Assembly: GCF_026914185.1 (NCBI RefSeq)
Contig: NC_070573.1
Location: forward strand, 3,961,501 to 4,025,500
DNA from: Puccinia triticina
Taxonomy: Eukaryota; Basidiomycota; Pucciniomycetes; Pucciniales; Pucciniaceae
Length of the DNA stretch: 64,000 nt
Reading direction: 5' to 3'
Below, in pieces: positions 1 through 11,900 of the stretch (positions are counted from its first letter, which is position 1; each line of letters opens with the position of its first letter). The notes under the pieces were generated by a model. The model was given only the letters and a program-made list of their open reading frames with translations, was not told the DNA's origin and searched no databases. The position numbers were made by a program, and so were the translations under genes.

Positions 1-421
1 TCTAGCTGATAAAAATCATTAGGTGGTTTTGAATATTCAATTAAAGGCTGAAGGAGAAAAAAAACTGATAGTAACTGTTATCGTAACTACCCACCGTTGG
101 GAGTACAAGGCGCTCTCGGACTCCTGCAAAGAGGCTCTTTGGCTCCGTCACCTCCTAACCGAACTCCGTCTGCGTCCAGACACTGCCATACCTCTGCATG
201 TGGACAACAAAGGTGCAGAGGCGCTTGCAAAAAACCCGGAACATCATGCGCGGACAAAGCATATTCACGCGCGTTACCATTTCATCCGGGAATGCGTGCG
301 AGAAGGCGACATCTCCTTGCTTCACGTGTCAACAAAGGAGATGCTTGCCGACATGCTAACCAAACCGCTCGCCCGCGTAGCGCTCGAGAGGCACAGGACT
401 ATGTTCGGACTAGTCAAATAA
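1..421 (+). mobile_element. Copia-type retrotransposon, RNase H end (fragment)
   Basis: The last about 110 residues of a Ty1/copia polyprotein. Visible are the RNase H signature around YKALSDSCKEALWL, the downstream VDNKGAEALAKNP and TKHIHARYHFIRE blocks, and the terminal motif for 'ADMLTKPL'. These positions and their order match the C-terminal end of copia pol. The fragment is open from the window edge to a stop at 421. The first about 60 bases are AT-rich and carry in-frame sequence unlike RNase H, so the join to the rest of pol is already damaged or lies outside the window. Confidence 0.85.
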
Positions 422-621
422 TCTCCCATCCCTCATACATTCTATCTTCTATCTTCCCCATCCCCTCTCATTCCCACTCCCATTTGACCTCTCTATATTT
501 TGTAAATTTTCTTTCTTTCCTTCTTTTTCTCTTTCCCGTCTCTTATTATTTTTTTCTCTTCTTTTCTTTCTTTTCTTCCTTTCCTTTTCTTTTCTTTCTT
601 CATGTGTGCAGCAAGGGGGGG
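422..621 (+). other. Pyrimidine-rich 3' segment of the copia element, ending in a G-run
   Basis: Between the pol stop and the putative LTR lies a T/C-rich stretch (CTTT and TTCC runs at 500-600) that ends in a run of seven G. That is where the polypurine tract for plus-strand priming should be. Confidence 0.5.
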
Positions 622-944
622 TGTTGAGTTGTAGTTGTCATGTTTCATCTTTTCCTTCTCTGTTTCTCTGCTACACACATTTCCACTCCATGTCACATCT
701 CATGTCACTTGTAGGTAGTTTACCTGAGCCCAGCGAACGTGGAAGGACTTTCCTCATCCTTCCACAACCACCGCCACTCGACCCGCATCGTGTCCGCTGG
801 TCTCAGGTACAGTAGCTTTCCCTTTTCTCATTCTTTGTTCTCTTTCTTTCTGTTTTTCCTCTTTCCCAGCTTCCTCATCTGATGTGCAATGCTATCCTTC
901 CACAACCACCGCCACTTGACCCGCATCGTGTCCGCTGGTCTCAG
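622..944 (+). repeat. Putative 3' LTR of the first copia element
   Basis: The sequence starts TGTTGAG straight after the G-run, as expected for an LTR following a polypurine tract. Its right end is not clear. A block of about 50 bases (757-807) recurs with one or two changes at 893-944, so the LTR may hold an internal duplication or may be followed by a second LTR fragment. No target duplication could be assigned. Confidence 0.4.
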
Positions 945-1340
945 ATTCAGAACCTGGTTCATCTCATCAAGATTGGCACTGGGGACTGAGTCGATGAGCT
1001 GTTGGCTAGGGTGATGGATATAACCCCAAGTTCCGTGGAACATACGAGACGTGTGGCCAATGGATTTTGCGTGAATTTTCTGTTTGAAGTCGAGATTGTC
1101 CACGCATAGGAATGGAGCTAGATTTGTCGCAAGGGAAGCCAAAATCTTTTTTGAGATTTTCTTCTGAGATTTCTTGCTGAGATAGATAAGCGCTAGATGA
1201 GCTGTCTTTCGAGATGAACTGAGGCCAATGTACTGTAAGAATACATTGACTTGATTGGTCACTCCGCACGCGAGAAACGTCAAGGAATTTCGAAGCTGTG
1301 GACCATTGATGCGGCGATTCAAGACAAATGCGACCATTGA
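945..1340 (-). pseudogene. DUF6589 domain protein, 3' fragment
   Basis: Read on the - strand from about 1360. The segment begins KVAKTICSMVAFVLNRR and holds the family's typical stretch: NRR.NG.QL.NS, CGV..QVN..L..IGL.SSR.TA, then PFLCVDNLDF and SIGHTSRMFHGTWGYIH. These blocks are characteristic of DUF6589 proteins, which are highly multiplied in rust and mushroom genomes; their function is unknown. After residue GYIHHPSQQLI the reading frame runs into copia LTR sequence, so the C-terminal half is missing. The N-terminal part of the same gene lies at 2276-3027, separated by an LTR-like block. Confidence 0.6.
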
Positions 1341-1404
1341 ACATATTGTCTTTGCGACCTTCCGTTATAAAAATTGGGGTCGAATTGAATTTCAGGTATT
1401 GAGT

Positions 1405-2256
1405 TGTTGAATGCAAAATATGTCAGCAGGCTACGCAGTGCAAGCCAGAGTAACAATTATACAGATGATTATAAATAATATTTCACATTTTTTTGACAGA
1501 TATCTAGGTAATCTGTCACATATTATATAAATATATGATAAATACTTAAAAATATAATGTACATATAGTTTAAGAGTAATAATAAATCTTTAAACTATTG
1601 AATATGAGTAAAATATACTCTGTGTGAATAATAAACTACGCACGGGTGCGCAAGTTACACCTGTCAAAGATACTCCCGTGACAGGTGTCAATGTCCGGTA
1701 ACTTTGGGAAATAAGAGATCTTTCCTCAATAGGATCTTCTTGAACTACGACCCCATCCAAGTTCGAGCGCAACAAACCAATTGACATCAATAATGGATCG
1801 CCCCATTCGAGCTCGCAAATAATAAACCAACAGATATCGACCTCCCCATCGAAATATCTAGAAATACCCCAACAAAGTAGTACCAAGGAGGACAAAAACA
1901 TTATTTAAAGAGGTAGGTCTGTCCTCTTTTTTGTCCTCCTCAGCTTCAGACAACCCAACAAATATCTAACTACTCTTTCGACTCAAAAAATTATCAGATT
2001 CAAATCGATCAAGTCGTTACATCTTCACCGTCTATAGCCTGTCTCAATTCCGAGTGCGATCCGATATCGAGAAGGTTCTTTACTAGTAAGTAATTACCCT
2101 TCTCTTATTTATTGCACTTCTCTTATCATCTTCCTGGGATTCAACCACACCTGCATCGCAGGCCCCAGTGTATTCAGAGGGATCCAAACCACACCCGCTA
2201 CGTTGGGCCCCTCTTTTTATTCTTTATATTTATTTCTTTGAAATAACTACCCAACA
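1405..2256. repeat. LTR-like block between the two DUF6589 pieces
   Basis: An AT-rich block with inverted TGTTG...CAACA ends separates the two halves of the DUF6589 gene. Such ends suit a solo LTR. No 5-bp target duplication could be matched at these limits, so the exact borders are uncertain and part of the block may be an intron of the gene. Confidence 0.3.
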
Positions 2257-2275
2257 CCCTTCCAATCTACTTTTA

Positions 2276-3027
2276 TTATCCTTCATCACCCAGTGTAGCT
2301 AGAGGTGCATAGCTCTTGGCATCACCGAGGCTGACAAAATAACTTACCACATATGCTTGTTTGTTGCGGTTAAAAGGTAAGTCGGACTCAAGATCGTCGT
2401 TTGGATCCAGAGCAGCCACGTCAAATTCTGGTTCGGGGACTTCCTCATTGCCATCCCCTGGATCTTCGTTTTCATCATCGTGATTGTTCCCCGCGGCCGA
2501 TCGACTGTCGAGTTTCTTGAATAGCAGATTGAAGAGGAAAGGCATGTATATTTCTGTCAGGGCTTTGTCTTGATCTTCCTTTTCCTCCGACGAGAATAAA
2601 TCCTCCAATACTGTACGTGTGTTGTGATATGCACCCCGAGGGAAGGCACCACTCGGCGGTCTCTGAGAGATTGTAATCCTTGTTGCCTATTTGTTTGGAA
2701 GGAACAAATGAGTCAGAAGCGAAGTCAACAATTGTCAAAATAATTTCAACATACCTCTTCAAGAATAAAACTTTCCCAGTGATCTTTGCCACCGTCATGA
2801 GTGTAAATAACATTGCGCATTGTATGAAGAAGCAATAGTGTAGACAGCCAGCCTGTTTTGGTTCCCCAATATCGTCGTTGGAAGGCCATGGACATATTTT
2901 CGCTGGTCAAAAAGGCGGAGAGGAACTGTTTCGGGGTAAGGTTGAGTTCATTGATGAGATTGCAAATGGAGTATAGCTTTGACTCTTGTGATCTGATCTC
3001 TTTGGTTTTTGTCGGATCCGGATCCAT
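2276..3027 (-). pseudogene. DUF6589 domain protein, 5' part
   Basis: Exon 1 runs 3027 to 2755 and begins MDPDPTKTKEIRSQES; it contains RRYWGTKTGW and HWESFILEE, a block usual before the first conserved helix of DUF6589 proteins. A GT-AG intron (2687-2754) joins it to exon 2 from 2686, which reads ATRITISQ, PRGAYHNT and EIYMPFLFNLL, the last being a well kept family motif. Exon 2 stops at 2276 after an acidic region. The expected continuation (ICSMVAF...) is found only at 1340 and below. The gene is therefore broken, or has a very long intron filled by an LTR. Function unknown. Confidence 0.6.
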
Positions 3028-3788
3028 AGTCGTATATAAAGGAGATTTTGACGTTCAAGCTACAAGGTGTTGAGTGAATGCGTTTGAGGATTTATGCAAA
3101 GCAATGGGTGGATGGGATCGGCGATTGAAGGAAGGAGGCAAAATGAAGGGGATATGAAAAGACGGATGAAAAAAAGAGGAGTTCAACGAAAAAAAGAGGG
3201 TTGAATAAGGTCATGGGTTTGTCAATTTCTGACCAAAGCTAAAAATCCAAAGTTTTGAAAAAAAGATAAGGGTATGATGAAATTGGATTATCACAATTCT
3301 GAGTGGATGGAAATCACAGGAAGATGCAGCAGATCAAATGATGAGAATTGAGAAAGAATTAGGTTGGTGGTTTAAGAGGTATAAGGGAAAAACATCCACC
3401 ACCACCAAAGCAAGGAGATCCTGTCAAGCCAGATTTCCTGCTTAGTCACAAGTCCTCTCCCTGCGGGAGAGATTGCAGTGTTATGGCAGGTCTCTTTACA
3501 TATTACATAACTGCCATGGTTTTACATAGTTTCATCTCACCAACACAATTACATAATCAACTTTTGTATATATATTCTACATTCTTAGCAATCCTATTTT
3601 TCCCTTGGGGGAGTTTTTGTTAGAGTAGTCATGCACTTATGCACGAACTATTGCTTAGCGACTATGTACTTACTCATCATGTACATAGTTTTCTAACCTT
3701 GTCGGTGACAGGCACCAAACCTAACCTGTCACCAACACGCGACTACAGTCCCAGCTCTCACTTGCCCGGGCTCTCCTCTCTTTCCTCA
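3028..3788. other. Non-coding flank with an LTR-like start
   Basis: No gene is seen. At about 3606-3618 a purine/G-rich tract (TTGGGGGAG) is followed at 3618 by TGTTAGAGTAGTCATGC, which looks like a polypurine tract and LTR start. The KDZ element at 3941 would then sit inside an older LTR. The other end of that LTR could not be identified. Confidence 0.25.
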
Positions 3789-3942
3789 CCGAGATTGGAG
3801 ACCCGGGTACCGACACGTGAGAGCTGACAACACCGCCGGACTGTATCGCGCAGGTTAGTCAGCATGATAGCAATGAAACCGAGATTGGAGACCCGGGTAC
3901 CGACACGTGAGAGCTGACAACACCGCCGGACTGTATCGCGCA
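3789..3942. repeat. Two 64-bp direct repeats, 90-bp period, at the KDZ insertion site
   Basis: The 64-bp block starting CCGAGATTGGAGACCCGGG and ending GTATCGCGCA occurs at 3789-3852 and again, identical by eye, at 3879-3942. The second copy contains the left target duplication of the KDZ element; its last two bases are already the transposon end. Confidence 0.85.
3933..3940. repeat. Left 8-bp target site duplication (GTATCGCG) of the KDZ element
   Basis: GTATCGCG directly precedes the left TIR and is repeated exactly after the right TIR at 12749-12756. Eight-base duplications are known for the KDZ/Zisupton group. Confidence 0.85.
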
Positions 3943-4140
3943 CCTATGATAGTGGAGAGCTGACATCTATAGGGTGAGCTCCCGGATGTTTGGGAAGGCA
4001 CCCTTTAGACGCCCTTCTCCGAATTGGCGAGCGGCTTAGAGCCGCTCGAGCTGCACGGAGTTCGCCTGCCAAATCCCAGCTGCCCCCCTCGGCTCCATTT
4101 CTGTGTCCCTGCACCGGACCTAGAACTCCAAACTCGTGCT
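3941..4140 (+). repeat. Left terminal inverted repeat of the KDZ element
   Basis: About 200 bp, matching the reverse complement of 12549-12748 with only a few differences (for example TCTATAGG against TCTAAAGG, and GGCGAGCGG against GGCGGGCGG). Confidence 0.92.
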
Positions 4141-4279
4141 AGCGTATGTATTTGCACAGTTTATGTTACACTGATTTAACACGCCTAAATTACCACACAA
4201 CAAAGAATGCATCTTTTGCACCTTTGGATCACTCAATTCTTCAGCTCATCTCGTATCAGCCTGGCCCTCTAGTAACACG

Positions 4280-6680
4280 ATGTCAACACTTCTCAGCGAC
4301 CACGAATTAGGAATCCCGCAAACACAAAATACTATGCTGAACAAACCAACAGCGGAGTCTGGCGCATATAGTTACGATCATTATCACGGCCAATATTCCA
4401 TGCCTCATCCAGCTGGTCCTCAAAGCAGATACAATCAATACACGCAAGTTCAACATGGCCAATACCAATACCATCAAGACTATCCGTCTCAGCAGCTTTA
4501 CAATTCGTCCATCTCTTCTTCTCAACCATCACACCCTCCTCCTAGCGGCTTCGAAAATACACCCAATTTCTCCCATCTTCCCTACTCTGATAACAGCCGC
4601 TGCGCAAGCAATTCCAATGTGTCATGTCGGGGAAACTCATTGAACTCAATATCCAGCGTGAATCCTCATCAGAACCCAAATTTGCTTTGGAATCAGCACC
4701 CCTTTCCGGTTTCAGCTCCAGCCCAGCAGTCTAATGTTTCAAACTCGGCACCTTCCAATAACTTAGCCAATCCAAGACCAAATCCAGTTCCTGTTGTCGC
4801 CCAATCACAAGGAAAAAATAAGCGCAAACGAATGATAAATAGCGAAGAAGATGATATCTTGAATGATTGTGCAAGACCTACCAACTCTGATGATTGTGAA
4901 ATTGATAACAATAATGATGGCGAACCACCGAGTGCCTCTTATGATATACCACTCCCGCCGCCGGACAACATCGGAAAGCTTTCTGAGATGTTTTGCACCC
5001 CTCCAGAAACAATGGCTAAGTTTGAAAAGCTTCCATTGTACGAGCTCCGTAAGCTTCAATCAACCCACATCAAGCTCCATCGCCTCAACCTCAGAGTCAA
5101 GTCCGAGGCCGAGACGCTTTATTTTGAATATCAGAAAAAAATCCAACTCCTCAGTTTAAAGTTTTCCAGACCGGCGACTTCTATAGCCCGCTACCTTGGG
5201 CAAAATCGCTCGCGAAGAAAGAACCACTGGAACAAATTTAAGGCCGAGAATCCGAAAGCAAAAGAAACATTCAAGGATTGTAAGTCATCTTCTCATATTT
5301 TGATTCAATCATAAATTACCATGTATCTTAGCTAATTTAAAATCAACCACATCATTCAGCCAGTGTGGATCTATCAAAGCGAACCAAGGATGTTGCAATG
5401 ACTTACAAAGCCACTGTTCCAAAGCCTCCAGATTTTACTGAAGAATCGGACGAGAGGTTTGATGCGAAGGAGAAAGTTAGATCCGCTCAGACTGTAATGA
5501 CCAATGTCAGGAAATGGCGCGACTCCACAGAGCGCCAGGTGAGACTTGAGCTTCTGCAATCAATAGTCTGATCAGTTTGGTTTCTGATTCCTTCCGTTCT
5601 TATTCTGTTTTTTGACTTGCTGAAGTTGAAAGAACTCAGCGATGAGGCTCATATCAAAGGATTCCTTGTACTTGCATCACAAGATCACACTGCAGATTTT
5701 TTTTCTCAGGGAGGAAGCTTCATTGCGAATCAGTTCCTGCGAACTCTCATGGACAAGGGCAATCCGATTGGCGGGTTCCACTCGTACGCAGCAGGAACAC
5801 AAGGGAGGGGGGGGGCTCCTAAACAAATTGGCGCGACCAACCAATCTTGCTCTAGCTGCCAGGTTGTCCCAGGTGTTGATGTTGGGACAAGTTTGAGAGA
5901 TGGTCTGAGTACGGTAAATGGTTCGAGTCCGGTGGTTGTTACTAGCACTGATGTTGCTCCTAGCACCAAGGTCAGTCCTAGCGCGGAGGTCGGTTCTAGC
6001 GCGGAGGTCGGTTCTAGCGCGGAGGTCGGCTCTGGCGCGGAGGTCGCTTTGAATACTGGCCGAGTTCTTCCGAGCGTGGACGCTCCGAACATGGCATGTA
6101 CTATTCATAACAGAAGGAAACCTGCTGGTTTCAAAGAATATGCAGATGTTTGCAGAGGTATGACTTTTGGCTTTATATTCTTGCGGGACATTTAACTTAC
6201 TTCCCATTCACTTTAACAGGAAGCCTTGTTGAAAATAAGAGATACCTAACCGAAGTACTAGGGAAAATGTTTTGTGAGCATATTAAACCCCTTCATATCT
6301 GTTCAAACATGCAAAATTCATAGCTAATCGAGCCTTTAGCTGCAAGTGGGGGGCACTCTCGGGGATGGCCTGGTACCAACACAGATGCAGGACTCGCAGC
6401 CTTTAAGCTCAAACTCGTGGTTGCGCCGAACACACTGGATGTTGAAGGATGCCTGCGGAACAAGCCAATCAAAAGCATGAAGATAGAGCCGACCTGGAAG
6501 ATCCTACGCGGGCTACAAAAGGGATGGATAAAACTGGTACCTATTGAACAAACGCAAGCAGTTGAACTTGATGCAAACATCTCCACAGTTTCAACGCGTA
6601 GCAAAAAACAAGTGGAATTGGCGGTCAGAAGTAGCAATAGTGATGATTCTGAAGATGAAACTGATAATGAGAGCGAGTAG
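4280..6680 (+). CDS. KDZ-associated companion protein (unknown function)
   Basis: Five exons (4280-5279, 5360-5538, 5626-6157, 6220-6273, 6340-6680) join with consistent phases to a 701-residue protein. The N-terminal about 180 residues are rich in Q, N, S, Y and P (low complexity). A basic KNKRKR (about 177-182) may be a nuclear localisation signal. An acidic linker follows, then a helical, basic region (about 230-345) with RKLQSTHIKLHRLNLR and the segment NRSRRKNHWNKFKAENP, which faintly recalls an HMG-type DNA-binding fold (weak). The third exon has a 7-residue repeat (SSAEVGS) coded by a short minisatellite. The C-terminal part carries a glycine-rich GGHSRGWPGTN motif and ends acidic. It lies wholly inside the transposon and converges on the transposase. 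A second transposition protein (DNA binding or regulatory) is a reasonable inference; no catalytic motif is seen. Confidence 0.7.
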
Positions 6681-8965
6681 GCTTGTGGCATTTAGGTTTA
6701 CTTTTCTGCATTACAGGTTGCTTTTTTTTGTTTCAATTGTTCCTGGTTTCCATTTCAAATGAGCAGGATAGAACTTTAGAGACAGAATTATATACCAAGT
6801 GAATTATGTTGATGATGTGCGCCTGTCTACCAACTTGGTCAACAGCAAATTGCGAACAGCTAGTAAGCTAGTAAATATAATGAGCAGCTCTCAACCTATT
6901 GAAAGGTGCCACTTTTGCAAAGCTGGGTTTACTTAGAGGTTCTAAATACATTCGTCTCCGTGTTGCTTTGTTGGACCCAAAACTCCTTTCACGAGCACAT
7001 GTAGCTCAACCCAAGAATTTGACCGCACCTCAAGAGCCACCCTTGGTGCAACCAAAACATTCACAACATTTCAAACCTCGCCAGAAGGGTTCACACTCAT
7101 TCAGCTCAGTGTTCCACTCACCACCTGTCATCCGGTCTTAATGGCACATTTCTTTGCAAGAGCATGTTGGGCGACACCAATTGCAAAGTCTTGGACATTT
7201 GGTTTTGCTTCCAATTGAGTACTTCCCAGATGATTATTTATTCAAAAGGGGAGGTGCAATTATTATGGGAAATATGTGGATTATAGTTAATGTCACACAA
7301 CAGACATGAACAATCACCAGAAGAAACCACAACCGGCCAATTGCACAGTGGATGAAGTTCATGGAGCAATAGTATTAGGAGGCGCCGACCAAAGATGATA
7401 TCAGACTGCATTGACCAGCTGTCGCAAAGAGGATTGGTAATCAAACTATCACACAACGCGGGTGAAGGAAGTGAAAATCTGGATGAGGAGCTGACTCATG
7501 AGTCATATACACAACTGTTATAGATTTTGTTTAATCCTTTGCAGCAGCAAAATATCTCCCTTTAATTCTTTGCCAATACAGTATCAGGCCAAGGCAGTGG
7601 GGATATTTTATTTCCTTTACAATATCAGCACTGCCTGGCAAGCACCGGCGCCTCTAAGGTGATGTTCTGGCGGTACAACTGCTCTTAGCTTTTAGTTCTA
7701 GTAGAATGGAGAGCTTTGAGTCCCAAGATGTGTGGGCAGAGCACCTGCTGTGAGTCCAACCTGCCGCAGTTTTACCCGCTAGCAGCTGGCTAGGGCTGAT
7801 TCAAACTGCCGCACAGCTGGCCATTGGTTGCAAGTGGTGCTGGGTACCCCCCAACAGTACCTGGTTAAAAAGCTTCTAATATTCAATGTTTGTGGTGAAT
7901 TGAAGATTGGGGATCCTGAAGGCCCTTTTATGGTGTCAGGGAATGCAACTTCTATCATGGTTCTGGATATTCATGTTCTGGGTTTCATGTTTTGCAACAA
8001 AGCATTATGAGTCACAAGAAAGTAAAACAAATTTGACTTCAGTTAAAACTGTTGATTAACTTAGTACAGAGGCAGAAACCTTGGATAAATCAAAATCTAA
8101 AAACTGACAAGGCAAGAGAGTTGAAAGCTGCTCTCAAAGTGGATTAAATCCCCTTCAACATAAGTACCAGGTGAAGTAGGTACACATTTAGTATGAGTCA
8201 AGACCCTATGTAGGAATAGTGACTCCATATGTTTGAGTGCTTCCAAAGCATTTGAGAATATTTAATATGAATAAATTATACACTTTGGAAGCAAAAATGT
8301 GTTTAGTCATTCCTTTTCAACATAGGGCCATGCACATATTTCATGTCCCTATGTGTGAAGAGAGTGACTAAAAAAATTTCAGTGCTTCCAAAAAAAAGCA
8401 TCAATATCTCATCAGATTAACAAAATATAAAACATTCTTTTGTAAATATACCACCCCTTCCATGAACCCATAAAAGACTAATTCTAATTGAAAAAAAAAA
8501 TTATTATACCCTTTGCATGAACACATAAAAGAATAATACTAAAACTGAGTCATCCAGAGTTTTATTTCATGTCCACCGCACTTTTAGGTTTTCCTAGCTA
8601 ACTTGAAAAAGGATTCCGCATGCAACATACCACACTTTTGCTTTGCACTGGAGCATGACACAGGAAAATTAAACTCTCTCTTATTGTTTCCGTTTACCAG
8701 AAAAAGAAATATTTTGTCTAAATATTGTGGTCAAGAGGAGTTGAAAACCCTCCCATATAGGCACAGTTCCGGCGATGAAGCAGGATGATGACCCGTTCTG
8801 GAGTGCTCTCTCTTTTTTTTCATGTGCAATTTTTTAGGGTTGTCTCTTTTGGTGAAGGTCCAAGAACTTGTGCCATTGACACAATACACATATCTCCACA
8901 GGATATTAATTTCCATGAATGAGAAGATGGATTTTCACAATGTATTACGATCCACTAAAAAAGGT
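6681..8965. other. Non-coding interior of the KDZ element
   Basis: About 2.3 kb between the convergent genes, with no supported gene. At 8205-8330 there is an imperfect inverted repeat (CCCTATGT...AGTGCTTCCAAA against its complement) and a third, forward copy of the same motif at about 8345-8390, probably a small MITE or its remnants. This region must hold both transcription terminators. Confidence 0.5.
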
Positions 8966-11900
8966 CTAGTCCTCATCTTCAAACAAGTCATCATCTTCGT
9001 TTGGCCCTTCATTTTCTTCACCATCGGAGTGTTGTTGTTGAAGAACTGCCTGCTCCAATTGAACATCCGCACTGCTTGATTTGGTGCCAATGGTGCACAT
9101 CAATGATTCAATCATGTGGAACCATTCGTCTGGTAAGATTTCGCGCGATATCAGTTTAGTCTCCAGCATTTTTGAGATTGTATCGTTCCAATTGATCATC
9201 AGGCCTTCATGGTCCACCCAAGCAAAGCATAGATCGCCACCTAGCAGCTGGTACGTCCCACCTGGGCGATTGCTGACTCCAGCAAGTTGAACTTCTCCAA
9301 AAGCCTGTTTCAAGCAGCTATCGAGTTGGGAGTCTCCTGTTGTAAACATTAATTAGCTAACATAAAAAAATCACGAATGATTGAGTTTTGCGTACTCTCC
9401 AGTGATTTATCTATAATTTGCTTGAGTTGATTCCAATGAGAGATTCCCCAAGACAGCGAACGTCTCAGCTCAACTTGGAGCTGGATGATCTCCTCATTAG
9501 CGCAATCCAAACCAAGCATGGCATGAATTCCTGTGCATACAACCGGATCAACTGCCCAGGGATCCTTTGAGAGGCACATGTAGCCATCGTTCCAGAATGG
9601 GTGGTTGAGACCCATCTTCATGAACTCTTTGTAGCCAAACAATTTATTCTTGGCTAACTGCAAGTCTTCAGGCGCAAAATTTCTGAGGTAAGACGCCCGG
9701 CGATCACAGAACGTCTGGATAGCTTTGACAACCCCGTTTTTTCTTCGCTTAAGAGCCGCGTAAATTTTTTCCTTCAGTCGAGTACCAAGTCGTTCGCCGC
9801 GGTCCTTTGACGCTCGCATAGGCTGTGTTTCTGCCTGCAATTCAATTGCTACCTTAAATAAAGCAGACTTCGCGCTCCAGAGCAATATCTTCTGTCGCTG
9901 CTGTTCTTCTGGATATGGAGGAGGAGATTGGTATAAGATGGATGTTATTTGTTTGTTGCACTGCCACGATCAACTTACTGTCTTGTGGACTTAAATCTGA
10001 AAAATCACCGCCAATAGAGGAGACTTCATTCTCTTGAGCACGTTGCAGCAATTGGATGTCTTGGAGAATATTCATTGCATGAGCACGATTGCCGTTTGAA
10101 TTTGACAGTTCCAGGGTATAAAGAAATAGATCCCTGATGTTTGGAAAGGAACAAAAACTCAAGATATGATTTGCTTGAAGTTGAAACAAAAGCAGTGCAT
10201 AGAGGCTTACGCGGAAGACTTCAGTAACTCCTCTCTTTCAAAGAATACCGCCAGCTTTTCCATCACCTCGGTTTCGCTGCAACCATTGCCTTCAAAAGAT
10301 AACTGCTTTCCCCACTCTGCTCTGAAAAATTCTACAGTGAACCTTGATTGATCTGGTGTGTGCTTGTTTGGCTCAGCTTGCAGCTTAAAAAGTAGATCTT
10401 GCGAGTGTTTTTGATGGGCAAATGCTAGCATAAACTTTTGCTGCAGAGTATTGACTAATCAAACAAGATCATTAGTAAAGCAGTACTGGAATCAGCAAAT
10501 GAGATAGACCAACCAAGTTTTTCTACTACAAGTTGGTTGTGGAACAGACTACGATGGTTGAGCGAATTGAGCCGATGATTCCTTGCCGCATTTCGGAGGA
10601 AGCTGACAAGAGGGGAAAGGTAAGACCAGAGTCGCTCCAAGCCTTCTCCATCGGAAAGACCCCACCCAACGTTGTACCTGGGATTGTACTTCATTTGGCA
10701 TTCCCATTCATGCACATACGAATGAAATATTGATGTTGCAAACTTCATCCTGGGTGATTTGGATGGAAGAAGTTTACGCTGTTTTTCCAACTAAAACATG
10801 AGACTATTTTTCACGCTCAATGCAACTCCGGCATGCAAGTCAAAAGCTTACAATTTTGATGAATTTATCCAGGGAGCAGCCAATATCGTAGAGAACTCTT
10901 AGCTTCATCTCAGGCTGTATCTCTTTGAAAAGTCGTTCAAGGATAGCAATTGGTAAACATCTTCCCTCTCCCGCCCGGTTAATATTACAGAAATAGACTA
11001 GTGAGTCGTGACGACAACAGCAACCCATGAGGCCTGTGTCATCACAGCCCTTCCAAGTGCTTGTGTTCCGCTTGTCGTCTGCAGCTTTGTGCTGATTGGA
11101 ACATCGGTCTTTCTGTGTTCAATTAAGTGACACCCATCAGCCAATTTTCAACCAAAATGTACCAAATATAACCCTCACTGCAAGTTGAGTCTTTTTTTGA
11201 GCTTGTTCGTGGGCAATAATGTTTTTTTCCGCTGCGTCAATTTCCTCCGGTTTCAGAAACATGTCTGGAGTTTGTAAAGGCAGGTGGTTCTTTGAGGCTC
11301 GTTCGTGATGCCTGTGCTGAAAGTTGCCATCGAGGCAAACAAAAATCTCTTTATTATCTGCAGGTTGAGAGGGATTAGCAACAGGGAGTGCTGATCCAAA
11401 ACAAGCTGGGCACGATTGTTGAGCTAGTATATCTTGATGACAATCTGATGTGAACGTTTCAACCGTAGTCCGATGCTTTGCTAAAAGCAAGCGATATGTA
11501 TCAATTGCAGCTGTTAAGTTGCGACGGAGGTCACGGGGCTATAGAACGTGTTGAGGGGAAGGAGTCAGATATGCAAACCGCATTAAGCATTAAATAATAT
11601 CTACCTTAGTCTCCTTCTTATTGTAAAGTCGCATTGAAATTGACTCGTTCCAATGACGTAGAACTTCAGCAAATGGTGTGGCGGCTGCATTACACAAGTT
11701 CCAGAGTAGATCATAGAAATTTAGCAGTCGCAGGGAAAAAGAGGTTTGGGGAAATATTGGTGTGCTGGCCAGGTAACCGTGCGCCATTATTTGTACCGCA
11801 TCGGGGGCACAAGAACAAAAATCTATCATTTTGCGCTGCTGGCCTGTACATAAATAGAACAATTTTATTCAGAGTTCAGTGTTGCTATTAAAGAAGGCAA

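Noticed and set aside
97..627. A 176-codon open frame over the copia RNase H end and its 3' flank
   Set aside because: It is out of frame with RNase H and then runs through T/C-rich sequence; no domain.
5808..5816. The G-run in exon 3 of the KDZ companion gene as a frameshift
   Set aside because: The frame is kept on both sides of the run and the downstream exons join in phase, so no shift is needed.
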